DNA of 64,000 nt from Rhodoferax sp. (GCA_008015235.1 SSFF01000004.1:124001-188000), one strand, 5' to 3'. Positions 20,996-29,989 are shown, numbered from the stretch's first letter. A program made the numbers and translations. The notes: a model not told the origin generated them from the sequence alone.

Positions 20996-23215
20996 CTACG
21001 GGCACAACTCCATCGTCACCGCCACACCGCCCAGCACGGAGTTGCCCGAGAGCGGGTCGCGCAGCGCCGGGTCAAGCAGGGCGTTGATGTTGCTGCCGGG
21101 ACGCTCTGCTGCCACGGACAAGCGGGTTCCAGGGGCGTCGTGGCCCCAGCCGTGCGGCAGGCTGACCACGCCGGGCATCATCTCATCGCTGACCTGTACC
21201 TGGGCCTGCACGCTGCGCGGACCGTTGCGCAGGGTCACGCTGGCGCCGTTGCTGGCACCGTAGCGTTGGGCGTCCACTGGATGGACCAGCAGGGTGCAGC
21301 GGTAGGGCCCTTTGGCCAGCGTGGGCAGGTTGTGCATCCAGCTGTTGTTGGTGCGCACGTCCCGTCGACCAATCAGGACTAAATTGGGCTGCAGCCCGCG
21401 CAGGTCTTGCGCAGCACGCTGCAAATCTTGTAGCAACGCGGGCGCTGCTAGCTCAATCTTGCCGCTGGGCGTGCGCAGCATCTCGGGGATGCGCGGTTGT
21501 AGCGCACCGAGGTCGATGCCACCCTGGCTGCTCGCGGCCAACACTTTCTGCAAATTCAGGCCTTCGGGCTTGCGTCCGAACTGGTCGCCGTAGGGTCCCA
21601 TGCGCAGGGCCGCGTCGAGCGCACGTTGCGGGCCGCGCAGGCCTTTCAAAGCTGCCAGTACCGCCGGCGCCATGGGGCCGGCGAGGCGCTGGGCGTCTTG
21701 CTCGAACGCCTCGTCGTCGAGCAGGTCGGGGTCGGCCTGTGCCCCCTTGCCCTGCACGATGGCGGCAATCTTGAGAATGGTCTGCCACTCATAGGGCTGG
21801 TCGGCCGGCTTGTCGAAAATGGCCTGGCTGGCGCGCGCGTGGTTGCGCCAGGACAGCTGGGGAAAGGCCACGTCGTAGTGGAAGTCTTCCAGCGGCGACA
21901 GGCCGGGCAGGATGACATCCGCATGGCGCGTGGTCTCGTTGAGGTAGATGTCCAGGCTCAGCATGAAGTCCAGCGAGGCCATGGCCTTTGACAGGCGCGG
22001 GCCGTCGGGGCTGGAGAGCACCGGGTTGCTGGCCACAGTAATGAGGGCGCGCACTTGGCCGGCTCCCGGCGTTTCGATTTCTTCGGCCAGGCAGGCGATG
22101 GGCAGTTCGCCATAGACCTCGGGGGCGCCGCTCACGCGCGCATGGTGGCGCCCGGTGCTGACACCTTTTCCCACGCCATCTTTGCCTTGGGTGTTGCTGG
22201 CAAATGCTGCTGACTTGGCAAACAGCATGCCGCCGACCTGGTCCATGTGGCCAGTAAGGGTGTTGACCACGTCCACCAGCCAGCTCGCCAGCGTGCCGTA
22301 CTCCTGCGTGCAGGTGCCGATGCGAGCGTAGAGCGCTGCGCGTTCGGTGTTGGCCAGTTTGCGTGCCAGCGTGCGAATGGTGTCGGCGCCGATTCCGCAG
22401 CGCGGGGCACACACTTCTGGCGTGAAGGGCTGTACCGCTGCACGCACCGCGTCCACACCGTCCACCCAGTTGGCCACGCTGCCGAGCTTCACCAGATTCT
22501 CCGCAAACAGGGTCTGCACCATGGCGGCCAGCAGGAACACGTCGGCGTTGGGGCGGATGAAGTGGTGGCTGTCGGCCAGGGCTGCGGTTTCCGTGCGCCG
22601 GGGGTCGATGACGATGAGTTCGCCCCCGCGCGCACGCAGCGCCTTGGCCTTGCCGCGGAAATCGGGCACGGTCCACATGCTGCCGTTGCTCACCACCGGG
22701 TTGGCGCCCAGCACCACCAGCAGGTCGGTGCGTTCGATGTCCGGCAGGGCGACCGATAGCCAGTGGCCGAACATCAGGCCGCTGGCCAGCTGCTTGGGCA
22801 TCTGGTCTAGGGTCGAGGCCGAAAACACGTTCTTGGTACCCAGCGCGCGCGCAAGCTTGCCGAAGTAGGTGAGCAGGCCGATCTTGTGCGCCGAAGGGTT
22901 GCCCACGGTGATGGCTACGCTGTCCCGCCCGTGCGTGGCCAAGAGCGGTGGCAGGCGGCGTTCGATCTCGGCAAAGGCCTCTTCCCAGCTGGCTTCCACG
23001 TGCACGCCATTGCGCTTGATGAGCGGGGTGCGCAGGCGGTCCGGGTCTTCGTGCAGGTCTTTCAGGGCCACGCCCTTGGGGCAGATGTAGCCGCGGCTCA
23101 GTACATCGGCCTCGTGGCCGCGGATGCTGACGACTTTGCCGGATTCGGTCTTGACTTCCAGTCCGCAGCAGGCTTCGCACAGGGGGCAGATGCGGTGGTG
23201 GGTGGTGGCGTTCAT
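20996..23215 (-). CDS. Molybdopterin oxidoreductase with N-terminal 4Fe-4S site
   Basis: 739-aa member of the DMSO reductase/formate dehydrogenase superfamily. An N-terminal iron-sulfur site is formed by C10, C13, C17 and C45 (CPLCEACCGLE and GYICPKG). Molybdopterin-binding blocks include DLLVVLGANPVVSNGSMW, ELIVIDPRRTETA, NPVLSSPDGPRL and the C-terminal HGWGHDAP. No signal peptide, so cytosolic. The residue expected to bind molybdenum (Cys/Sec in FdhF) aligns within STLDQMPKQLAS, with no Cys, Sec or Ser there. No partner subunits or maturation genes adjoin it. Substrate unknown. Confidence 0.88.
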   Translation of the reverse strand: MNATTHHRICPLCEACCGLEVKTESGKVVSIRGHEADVLSRGYICPKGVALKDLHEDPDRLRTPLIKRNGVHVEASWEEAFAEIERRLPPLLATHGRDSVAITVGNPSAHKIGLLTYFGKLARALGTKNVFSASTLDQMPKQLASGLMFGHWLSVALPDIERTDLLVVLGANPVVSNGSMWTVPDFRGKAKALRARGGELIVIDPRRTETAALADSHHFIRPNADVFLLAAMVQTLFAENLVKLGSVANWVDGVDAVRAAVQPFTPEVCAPRCGIGADTIRTLARKLANTERAALYARIGTCTQEYGTLASWLVDVVNTLTGHMDQVGGMLFAKSAAFASNTQGKDGVGKGVSTGRHHARVSGAPEVYGELPIACLAEEIETPGAGQVRALITVASNPVLSSPDGPRLSKAMASLDFMLSLDIYLNETTRHADVILPGLSPLEDFHYDVAFPQLSWRNHARASQAIFDKPADQPYEWQTILKIAAIVQGKGAQADPDLLDDEAFEQDAQRLAGPMAPAVLAALKGLRGPQRALDAALRMGPYGDQFGRKPEGLNLQKVLAASSQGGIDLGALQPRIPEMLRTPSGKIELAAPALLQDLQRAAQDLRGLQPNLVLIGRRDVRTNNSWMHNLPTLAKGPYRCTLLVHPVDAQRYGASNGASVTLRNGPRSVQAQVQVSDEMMPGVVSLPHGWGHDAPGTRLSVAAERPGSNINALLDPALRDPLSGNSVLGGVAVTMELCP

Positions 23216-23321
23216 GGGGTGGCTGTCTCCATCGTGTTTTGCCGTATTACAGCGACAGTGTGCGCGGCTGTCGGTAACACGGGTGACAGCAGGCCCTTGT
23301 TGGGCTTTCTGTGCATCGTAT

Positions 23322-23363
23322 TGCTATAAAATTGCTAGCGGTTTGCGGATATCCCACATGGGA
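23322..23363 (+). repeat. A/T-rich element, partial copy I (5' leader of SGNH gene)
   Basis: TGCTATAAAATTGCTAGCG, GTTTGCGGATAT, then CCCACATGGG resembles copy D (TTGCTAT-TTGCTAGC-GTTT-ATAT-GCGGG) but lacks the distal GCC-AAAT part. It lies between the divergent molybdopterin gene and the SGNH gene, so it is not 3' of any gene. Confidence 0.5.
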
Positions 23364-23364
23364 T
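23351..23364. promoter_or_regulatory. Perfect inverted repeat beside the SGNH-gene RBS
   Basis: ATCCCACATGGGAT has 6-bp perfect arms around CA and ends where the GGAAGGAG ribosome-binding site begins. It may be a small operator or a hairpin that modulates translation of the following gene. Confidence 0.4.
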
Positions 23365-23379
23365 GGAAGGAGTTTTGGC

Positions 23380-24132
23380 ATGAAGAACTGGCAATGCTGG
23401 GGCCTGCTGCTGGGCCTGGGGCCGCTGCTGTGGCTGCAGGGGCGCTGGGTTCGCCGGGTGACCCCACGGCTGCCGGAGCCGCCCGGACCGCGCGCGGGCG
23501 AGGCCGGTGCGGGCCCTTTGCTGCGCCTGCTGATCGCGGGGGATTCGGCTGGTGCTGGCGTCGGGGCCGACAGCCAGCACGCGGCCCTGTCGGGCCAGCT
23601 GGTGCAGGCGCTGGCCGCCCACTGCACCGTGCGCTGGCAGCTGCATGCCGTCACGGGCCTGGACTCGCTGGGGCTGCAGGCGCTGTTGCACCAGCTGCCA
23701 GCGCAGCCCTTCGATGTGGCGGTGCTGTCGGTGGGGGTGAACGATGTGACCGCGCTGGTGCCGCCCGACACTTGGCTGCAACGCCAGGCGGCGCTGGCGC
23801 AACTGCTGGCCGAGCGCTTTGCGGTGCGCACCGTGGTCCACAGCGCGGTGCCGCCCATGCACCACTTCAGCGCCTTGCCCCAGCCTTTGCGCGCCTGCCT
23901 TGGGGCCTGGGCCCAGGCCATGAACCGGGGGCTGGCCCATGCCTTGCAAGAGCTGCCCGCCGATGCGCCAGTGAAGCGGCTTTTGCACCTGCTGGACACT
24001 GGATCCGAGCCACTGTCTCCGGTGCAGGCCTTGGCTTCCGACCGCTTCCATCCCGGCCCCACTGCCTACGCCGTCTGGGGCCAGGGATTGGCGCAGCAAA
24101 TATTGCTGTCAGAAGGCTTGCAGGCGCCTTGA
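23380..24132 (+). CDS. SGNH/GDSL-family hydrolase
   Basis: 250-aa lipase/esterase-like protein. Block I is LLIAGDSAGAGVGADSQ (nucleophile serine in GDSAGAG); block III is VLSVGVNDVTAL (GxND); block V is DRFHPGPTAYAVWG (DxxH). The N-terminus MKNWQCWGLLLGLGPLLWLQ is one membrane anchor or uncleaved signal, followed by a Pro/Arg-rich linker, so the catalytic domain probably sits in the periplasm. The ATG at 23380 has a strong GGAAGGAG site. Acyl-ester substrate unknown. It is 32 bases upstream of the flavin monooxygenase gene and likely cotranscribed. Confidence 0.9.
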   Translation: MKNWQCWGLLLGLGPLLWLQGRWVRRVTPRLPEPPGPRAGEAGAGPLLRLLIAGDSAGAGVGADSQHAALSGQLVQALAAHCTVRWQLHAVTGLDSLGLQALLHQLPAQPFDVAVLSVGVNDVTALVPPDTWLQRQAALAQLLAERFAVRTVVHSAVPPMHHFSALPQPLRACLGAWAQAMNRGLAHALQELPADAPVKRLLHLLDTGSEPLSPVQALASDRFHPGPTAYAVWGQGLAQQILLSEGLQAP

Positions 24133-24164
24133 AGCGGGGCGGGCTTGCGCGACAATCGCGGCCT

Positions 24165-25355
24165 ATGCAAAACAAGATCACGATCGTTGGTGGTGGTATC
24201 GGTGGCATGGCCACTGCCCTGGCATTGGGCCGCAGTGGGCACTCTGCACTCTTGCTGGAGCGCGCTCCTTCGTTCTCGGAGGTCGGTGCCGGCATCCAGC
24301 TTGGGCCCAACGTGGTGCGCATCCTGCAGGCCTGGGGGCAGATGGACCGGCTCAAGGCTGTCGCCTATTTCCCCCAGGCATTGCGTGCACGCAACGCCAT
24401 CAGTGGCGAGGTGGTGGGGGAGAAGCGCCTGGGGCAGGACACGGTGCAACGCTACCAGGCACCGTATGCCACCATCGCCCGCGCCGACATGCATTCGCTG
24501 CTGGTGGCCGCCGTGGCGCAGACCGGTGGCATCGACATGCACCTGGGGCACGAAGTGACGGCGGTGACGCAGGACGAGAAATCGGTGCATCTGCAGGTGC
24601 AACGCACGGAAACCGGCAGTACCGACGTGGTCGACACCAAGCTGCTGGTGGGCGCCGACGGTGTCTGGAGCCGGGTGCGTGCACAGGTGATGCGCAGTGG
24701 TGGCCCGCGCCAGACCGGTCACCTGGCCTACCGCGCCATGGTTCCCATGGCCTCATTGCCAGAGAATTTGCGCACGCAGGAAGTGACAGCCTGGATGGGG
24801 CCGGACTTCCATGTGGTGCAGTATCCGGTGCGCGGTGGCGAGATGCTCAACGTGGTGGCCATCGTCCACGGCGACCCGCCGGGTGACCTCACCAGCTGGG
24901 ACCATGGTGCCAATGCCGCCGAGATCCAACTGCTGCTCAGCCGGGCACACCCGAGCTTGCGTGACCTCATTTACGCCATCGGACACTGGCGTCTGTGGGC
25001 GTTGTGTGATCGCCCCCCGATGCGCAGCAGTGGCGAGCATGGCAGTGGTCGCGTGGTGCTGGTGGGCGATGCCGCCCACCCCATGCGCCCCTACCTGGCG
25101 CAGGGTGCCTGCATGGCCATTGAAGATGCCGCCGCACTGGCGCGCCATCTGACCGAAAAAGGCAGCAGCACCGTGCCCAAGGCCCTGGCCGCCTTTGCCG
25201 CCGAACGCTGGCCACGCAACGCTCGCGTGCAGGCCCGTTCCATCCGCAATGGCGAGATCTACCACGCCAAGGGGCTGATGCAAGTGGCCCGTGACATGGC
25301 TTTGCGTCTGGCAGCCCCACGGCTGATGGATGTGCCCTGGTTGTACCGCGCCTGA
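24165..25355 (+). CDS. FAD-dependent aromatic hydroxylase
   Basis: 396-aa class A flavoprotein monooxygenase, resembling 3-hydroxybenzoate 6-hydroxylase and salicylate hydroxylases. The N-terminal FAD motif is ITIVGGGIGGMATALALGRSG. The DG motif is LLVGADGVWSRVRAQVM and the FAD/ribityl motif is RVVLVGDAAHPMRPYLAQGA (GD and P). Start at 24165 (MQNKITIVGGG). Neighbours give no aromatic pathway cluster, so the substrate cannot be fixed. It shares direction with the SGNH gene and is convergent with the GGDEF gene at 25368. Confidence 0.9.
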   Translation: MQNKITIVGGGIGGMATALALGRSGHSALLLERAPSFSEVGAGIQLGPNVVRILQAWGQMDRLKAVAYFPQALRARNAISGEVVGEKRLGQDTVQRYQAPYATIARADMHSLLVAAVAQTGGIDMHLGHEVTAVTQDEKSVHLQVQRTETGSTDVVDTKLLVGADGVWSRVRAQVMRSGGPRQTGHLAYRAMVPMASLPENLRTQEVTAWMGPDFHVVQYPVRGGEMLNVVAIVHGDPPGDLTSWDHGANAAEIQLLLSRAHPSLRDLIYAIGHWRLWALCDRPPMRSSGEHGSGRVVLVGDAAHPMRPYLAQGACMAIEDAAALARHLTEKGSSTVPKALAAFAAERWPRNARVQARSIRNGEIYHAKGLMQVARDMALRLAAPRLMDVPWLYRA

Positions 25356-25367
25356 TCTGGCCGGCGT

Positions 25368-26822
25368 TCAGTGCTTGCGCCGCTCCATCTGGCTTTCTTC
25401 GTAGAACTGCTTCTTCTGGGCGTACATGTGCTGGTCGGCCAGCTGGATGCAGTGTTCCACCTCGGCCGCGTTCTGACAGCTGGCAATGCCGATGGCCAGG
25501 CTCAGCTTCTGGCCCGGGTAGAACTGGTTGTTGAGTTCCATCACCGATTCGATGCGTTCCTTCAGTGCCTGCGCGGTGCGCTCGTCGCTGCCCGGTAGCA
25601 GGGCGATGAATTCGTCTCCCCCGATGCGTGCCACGCAGGCTGACATGTCGCTGCTGGCCTTTTGCAGCACTTCGCCAACGCGGCGCAGCAGTGCGTCGCC
25701 CACGGTGTGGCCCTGGGTGTCGTTGACCAGTTTGAGTCCATTGAGGTCCATGGCCAGCACGCTTAGCGGCCACGGGCCCTTGCGGCTGATGCGGTTGAGC
25801 TCTTCGACATAGTAGGCACGGTTGCGCAGCTTGGTCAGTGCGTCGTGTTTGCCCAGGTATTCGAGGTAGGCCTCGGCTTTCTTGCGCGCGGTGATGTCCA
25901 CCAGCGACACCAGCACCATGTCCCAGTGCTCTTCGTGGCCGGGCATGACAGCAAACTGCATGTGGATGTTGATGCGTTCGCCATTGAGGGAATAGTTGAC
26001 CACTTCGCGGGTCTGGTGCAGCTTGCCGTTCCACAGGTCGATGAGCTGCTCGGCAAACGAGACGTGCATCTCGCCACGGAAAACGCTGTCTACCTTGCCC
26101 AGCAGCTCGTCCTGGTCACGGGCCGAAAACATGGCCAGGGTCTGCTGGTTGACTTCCTGCACCACGATTTTCTGCATGCAGCGCTCCACGAACTCGGAGT
26201 GCACATTGAGGAAGGTGCGAAAGTCGTCGATGCCGGAGGCGCGCACCTCGTCCATCAGCATCTTCACGCCGCTGAAGTCCTCCACCCACAGGGACACCGG
26301 GGAAAACGCAAACAGGTTGCGCGCATGGCGCTCGCTGAATTCCAGCTGCCGGCGCGACTGCTCGTGGGCCGTCACGTCCTGCAGCGACACCATCACACGC
26401 TCCCAGCTGTCTTCAAACCCTTCCAGCACACGCACATGCATCAGGACTTCGATGCGGCGCCCGTCGAGCGCGTAGTTGACCGAGCGCGCCGAAAAGTCCA
26501 GATTGCCATTCCAGAGTTGGTTGAGCTCGTAGGCCATGCGCTCGAACATGTCGCCGCGGAACACCTCGGGCAGCCGGGACAGCAATTCTTCCGGGCTTCG
26601 GGCAGCAAACACGCGCAGGGTTTCGCGGTTGACCCGGATCACCTGGTAGCAACGGGCACACGCCTCGGCCAGTTCGGGATGGGCTTGCAGGTGGGCCAGC
26701 AGGTCGGTAACGCCTTCCTGGCGCCAACGCTGGAACAGTGCTTTGAGCTGACAGTAGTCCTCCAGCCACAGTGAGATGGGGGCGGACTCGAACAGCAGCT
26801 CGAAATCGGTAGAGTTATTCAT
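25368..26822 (-). CDS. PAS-PAS-GGDEF diguanylate cyclase
   Basis: 484-aa soluble signalling protein. Two repeated PAS-like modules (about residues 1-150 and 160-310) share the pattern FAFSPVSLWVEDFSGVK and ESAPISLWLEDYCQLK, each ending in SLxDxTA (VMVSLQDVTAHEQ, VLVSLVDITARKK). The GGDEF domain (about 320-484) has LSVLAMDLNGLKLVNDTQGH and an intact ARIGGDEFIALLPGSD. No membrane span, so the signal is cytosolic. It is last in a minus-strand run after argD-argF and a 61-aa membrane protein; the gaps make cotranscription uncertain. Confidence 0.9.
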   Translation of the reverse strand: MNNSTDFELLFESAPISLWLEDYCQLKALFQRWRQEGVTDLLAHLQAHPELAEACARCYQVIRVNRETLRVFAARSPEELLSRLPEVFRGDMFERMAYELNQLWNGNLDFSARSVNYALDGRRIEVLMHVRVLEGFEDSWERVMVSLQDVTAHEQSRRQLEFSERHARNLFAFSPVSLWVEDFSGVKMLMDEVRASGIDDFRTFLNVHSEFVERCMQKIVVQEVNQQTLAMFSARDQDELLGKVDSVFRGEMHVSFAEQLIDLWNGKLHQTREVVNYSLNGERINIHMQFAVMPGHEEHWDMVLVSLVDITARKKAEAYLEYLGKHDALTKLRNRAYYVEELNRISRKGPWPLSVLAMDLNGLKLVNDTQGHTVGDALLRRVGEVLQKASSDMSACVARIGGDEFIALLPGSDERTAQALKERIESVMELNNQFYPGQKLSLAIGIASCQNAAEVEHCIQLADQHMYAQKKQFYEESQMERRKH

Positions 26823-26898
26823 GGCGGTGTGCAGGCGGCGAGCAATGCGCTGCAGTGTAGCCCGCCGCCAAGTTCAGTGCACCTTGTCCGCGCCGATT

Positions 26899-27084
26899 TC
26901 AGCGCTTGGAAGGAATCGGTGAGTCGCGGGCGATGCCCCAGTCCATGCCACCGGGCTTGGGCAGTTCGGTGTCGTACTTGGAGGCCCACTGCAGCAGGGC
27001 ACCGGTGCCCCAGATGATCACGATCAGGCCGATGAGCAGCTTAAGGACGGTTACCCAGAGTTTGGGTTCTTTTTGCTTGGACAT
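26899..27084 (-). CDS. 61-aa single-span membrane protein
   Basis: Short basic N-terminus (MSKQKEPKLW), one membrane span (VTVLKLLIGLIVIIWGTGAL, about residues 11-30) and a soluble tail (KYDTELPKPGGMDWGIARD). Start at 27084. It lies 66 bases after argF and 76 bases before the PAS-GGDEF gene, on the same strand. No family name; a conserved-looking accessory miniprotein in this family of bacteria is likely but unverified. Confidence 0.75.
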   Translation of the reverse strand: MSKQKEPKLWVTVLKLLIGLIVIIWGTGALLQWASKYDTELPKPGGMDWGIARDSPIPSKR

Positions 27085-27119
27085 GGCGCTACAGGCTTGC
27101 GAAACAGTTCAATGGAAAT

Positions 27120-27139
27120 ATCGGCCATTTCAGGCCGAT
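27120..27139 (-). terminator. Hairpin after argF, possible terminator
   Basis: On the transcribed strand ATCGGCC pairs with GGCCGAT around a 6-base loop (27120-27126 with 27133-27139), 12 bases after the argF stop, followed by a short ATTT. The U-run is weak, so partial termination or an mRNA-stabilising hairpin is more likely. Confidence 0.45.
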
Positions 27140-27150
27140 TTCAAGTGGGT

Positions 27151-28125
27151 TCAAGCCAAGCGGCCCAGCAGCAGGTACTCCATCAGTGCCTTTTGCACAT
27201 GCATCCTGTTCTCTGCCTCGTCCCAGACAACGCTTTGGGGGCCGTCGATGACTTCGGCTTCGACCTCTTCGCCGCGGTGTGCCGGCAGGCAGTGCATGAA
27301 CAGGGCATCAGAAGCGGCGGCGGCCATCATCTTGCGGTCCACGCACCAGGCAGCGAAGGCCTTGCGGCGCACTTCGTTCTCGGCCTCGTAGCCCATGCTG
27401 GTCCAGACGTCGGTGGTCACCAGGTCGGCGCCGCGGCAGGCTTCCAGCGGGTCGCTATAGGTTTTGTAGCTGTAGGCGCCCGATCCTTGCGGGGCAGCGG
27501 CTGTTTTTTCGTTCACCTCGTAGCCGCTGGGGGTGCTCACGCGCAGGTGAAAGCCCAGCAGCGCGGCGGCCTGCAGCCAGGTGTTGGCCATGTTGTTGCC
27601 ATCGCCCACCCAGGCCACGGTCTTGCCCTGGATCGGGCCACGGTGCTCGATGTAGGTGAAGATGTCGGCCAGGATTTGGCAGGGGTGGAACTCGTTGGTC
27701 AGGCCGTTGATGACGGGCACGCGGCTGTGGGAGGCGAAGCGTTCGAGCTTGGTCTGCTCGAAGGTGCGGATCATCACGATGTCGGTCATGCGGCTGATGA
27801 CGCGGGCGCTGTCCTCGATGGGTTCGGAGCGGCCCAGCTGGCTGTCGCCCGTGGTCAGGTGCACCACGCTGCCGCCCAGCTGGTACATGCCGGCCTCAAA
27901 GCTCACGCGGGTGCGGGTGCTGGCCTTCTCGAAGATCATGGCCAGGGTGCGGTCCACCAGTGGCTGGTGGCGCTCGAAGCGCTTGAACTTGGCCTTGATG
28001 AAGGCGACGCGTGCGAGCAGGTAGGCGTACTCGTCGGCGGTGAAGTCGGTGAACTGCAGGTAGTGGCGTACCGGTGGCGCGCCCTGAGGTTGGGTGCTGG
28101 GAATGCCGTGGTTGATGGTACTCAT
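27151..28125 (-). CDS. argF: Ornithine carbamoyltransferase
   Basis: 324-aa catalytic trimer subunit that converts ornithine and carbamoyl phosphate to citrulline in arginine synthesis. Signatures are FEKASTRTRVSFEAGM (STRTR phosphate loop), GRSEPIEDSARVISRM, GLTNEFHPCQILADI (HPxQ) and the ornithine-closing DALFMHCLPAHRGEEV. The ATG at 28125 overlaps the argD stop (ATGA), so the two are translationally coupled. The SMG-type loop is replaced by the family's WTSMGYEAE. No argG follows. Confidence 0.97.
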   Translation of the reverse strand: MSTINHGIPSTQPQGAPPVRHYLQFTDFTADEYAYLLARVAFIKAKFKRFERHQPLVDRTLAMIFEKASTRTRVSFEAGMYQLGGSVVHLTTGDSQLGRSEPIEDSARVISRMTDIVMIRTFEQTKLERFASHSRVPVINGLTNEFHPCQILADIFTYIEHRGPIQGKTVAWVGDGNNMANTWLQAAALLGFHLRVSTPSGYEVNEKTAAAPQGSGAYSYKTYSDPLEACRGADLVTTDVWTSMGYEAENEVRRKAFAAWCVDRKMMAAAASDALFMHCLPAHRGEEVEAEVIDGPQSVVWDEAENRMHVQKALMEYLLLGRLA

Positions 28126-29342
28126 GCGTTTTCCTTCAGGAACTGGGAAATCAGGGGGCACAACTTGGCGACGATCTCGTCGGCCTCGGCGCGGGTCAGG
28201 GTCAGCGAGGGCACCATGCGCACCACGCTGTCGGCGGTCACGCTGATCAGCAGGCCGGCGTCCAGCGCGCGCTGCACCAGCACGCCGCAGGGCTTGGCCA
28301 GCTCGATGCCCAGCATCAGGCCCTGGCCGCGGATTTCCTTCACACCACCGGCCGCGATGTCGGCCGCGAGCGCGCTGGTCAAAGCGTCTTTCAGGTGTTG
28401 GCCCACGGTGGCGGCATTGGCCAGCAGACCCTCGGACACCATGATGCGGATGGTCTCGACGCCGGCGCGCATGGCCAGCGGGTTGCCCCCAAAGGTGCTG
28501 CCGTGGTTGCCTGGTGCGAAGATGTTGGCGGCTTTCGGGCCGGTCACCACAGCACCCACCGGCACGCCCGAGCCCAGGCCTTTGGCCAGCGGCATCACGT
28601 CGGGCTGGATGCCGGCCCACTGGTGGGCGAACCATTTGCCGGTGCGGCCCATGCCGCACTGCACTTCGTCGATCATCATGAGCCAGTCGCGTTCGTCGCA
28701 GAGCTTGCGCACATCGCGCAGGTAGTCCATGTGCATCGGGTTGACGCCGCCTTCACCCTGTATGGCCTCGAAGAACACGGCGACCACGTTGGGGTTGTTG
28801 GCGGTGGCGGCTTTCAGTTGGTCGATGTTGTTGATCGGCACGCGGATAAACCCTTCCACCAGCGGGCCGAAACCGGCCTGCACCTTGGGGTTGGCGGTGG
28901 CACTCAGGGTGGCGATGGAGCGGCCATGGAAGGCCTTTTCATACACCACGATTTCCGGGCGCTCAATGCCCTTGTCGTGCCCGAACTTGCGCGCCAGCTT
29001 GAGGGCGCATTCGTTGGCTTCCAGCCCGGTCGAGCAGAAGAACACATTGGTCATGCCGGAGCGCTCCACCAACAGCTTGGCCAGCTCTTCCTGCAAAGGC
29101 ACGTGGTAGTAGTTGGAGGTGTGGATCAGCTTGGTCACCTGGTCCTGTAGGGCCGCCACCAGCTGGGGGTGGTTGTGGCCCACGGTGTTGACGGCAATGC
29201 CGCCCAGGGCGTCCAGGTACTCGCGACCTGCGGTGTCCCACACTCGGCATCCTCGCCCATGGGACAAGGCGATGGGCAGGCGCCCATAGGTGTTCATCAC
29301 GTGGGGCGAAGCGGGTGTGGTGGTGGGCGCGGCGGCGGTCAT
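28122..29342 (-). CDS. argD: Acetylornithine aminotransferase
   Basis: 406-aa PLP aminotransferase converting N-acetylglutamate semialdehyde to N-acetylornithine (and able to act on succinyl-DAP in lysine synthesis). Landmarks are the N-terminal region VWDTAGREYLDALGGIAVNT, VFFCSTGLEANECALKLAR (PLP phosphate cup), LMMIDEVQCGMGRTGKWFAH and the Lys-containing VMPLAKGLGSGVPVGA. Start at 29342 (MTAAAPTTTPAS); the ATG at MNTYGRLP is a possible alternative. It heads the argD-argF operon, divergent from the DUF3579 gene over a 236-bp gap. A class III enzyme such as an omega-aminotransferase is excluded by the argF context. Confidence 0.95.
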   Translation of the reverse strand: MTAAAPTTTPASPHVMNTYGRLPIALSHGRGCRVWDTAGREYLDALGGIAVNTVGHNHPQLVAALQDQVTKLIHTSNYYHVPLQEELAKLLVERSGMTNVFFCSTGLEANECALKLARKFGHDKGIERPEIVVYEKAFHGRSIATLSATANPKVQAGFGPLVEGFIRVPINNIDQLKAATANNPNVVAVFFEAIQGEGGVNPMHMDYLRDVRKLCDERDWLMMIDEVQCGMGRTGKWFAHQWAGIQPDVMPLAKGLGSGVPVGAVVTGPKAANIFAPGNHGSTFGGNPLAMRAGVETIRIMVSEGLLANAATVGQHLKDALTSALAADIAAGGVKEIRGQGLMLGIELAKPCGVLVQRALDAGLLISVTADSVVRMVPSLTLTRAEADEIVAKLCPLISQFLKENA

Positions 29343-29578
29343 GCAGGAATCTCCGGAGTAGCTCCAAACAAACGAAATGGCCCAACGTGAAAGTCGGGCC
29401 GTTGAGACGCGATTTTAGGCGCTGCTGGCAAGCACTGCCCGACATGCAGAGGCACGCACAACAAGCCTTGGCAAAGCAGGGCCTTCCTGTCAATTCCGCG
29501 CAAGCTGGCAGGGTAAAATGCGGCGGTCGTGCGCCAGCCCTCCTCGTCGGGTTCGCGGGCCGCAGACCCACAAGAAAA

Positions 29579-29890
29579 ATGGCACCCACCGCATCCAAAG
29601 AAATCTACATCCTGGGGATAACCCGCCAGGGCAAAGCCTTCCGTCCCAGCGATTGGGCGGAGCGCTTGGCGGGGGTGATGAGCCAGTTCCGTCCCGGCGG
29701 TCCGCAGCCGGGCAGTCACCTGGGCTATTCGCCCTGGTGCATTCCTACCGCCATCGGCTCCACCAAGTGTGTCATCGTGCACGTGGACCTCAAGGAATAC
29801 AACGTCATGGCTTGGGACTTCTGCATGAACTTCGCCAAGGACAACGACCTGCAGACCAGCGACACCCGCCCGGAATTGCCCGCGCGCTGA
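29579..29890 (+). CDS. DUF3579-family protein
   Basis: 103-aa cytosolic protein that matches the beta-proteobacterial DUF3579 family: IYILGITRQGKAFRPSDWAERL, GYSPWCIPTAIGSTKCVIVHVDLK and YNVMAWDFCMNFAKDNDL. Function unknown. Start at 29579 (MAPTASKEIYILG); the longer frame reaches back over the argD leader. A TAAAAT hexamer at 29514-29519 is a candidate -10. Its position next to arginine genes is common in this order and may reflect a housekeeping role. The gene ends 40 bases before repeat copy D. Confidence 0.9.
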   Translation: MAPTASKEIYILGITRQGKAFRPSDWAERLAGVMSQFRPGGPQPGSHLGYSPWCIPTAIGSTKCVIVHVDLKEYNVMAWDFCMNFAKDNDLQTSDTRPELPAR

Positions 29891-29931
29891 CTCCAAGGAA
29901 GGCGAATTTGCCTTCTTCTTCTATTGCAGTT

Positions 29932-29989
29932 GCTATGTTTTTGCTAGCTGTTTATGCAATATCTGCGCGGGCTATAGATCTATTTGGCA
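29932..29989 (+). repeat. 3'-end A/T-rich element, copy D
   Basis: GCTATGTTTTTGCTAGCTG, TTTATGCAATATCTGCGC, GGGCTATAGATCTATTTGGC. Sense to the DUF3579 gene, 41 bases after its stop. The distal end provides the last codons and the TAG stop of the opposite-strand EamA gene (GCCAAATAG when read on the minus strand). Confidence 0.75.
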
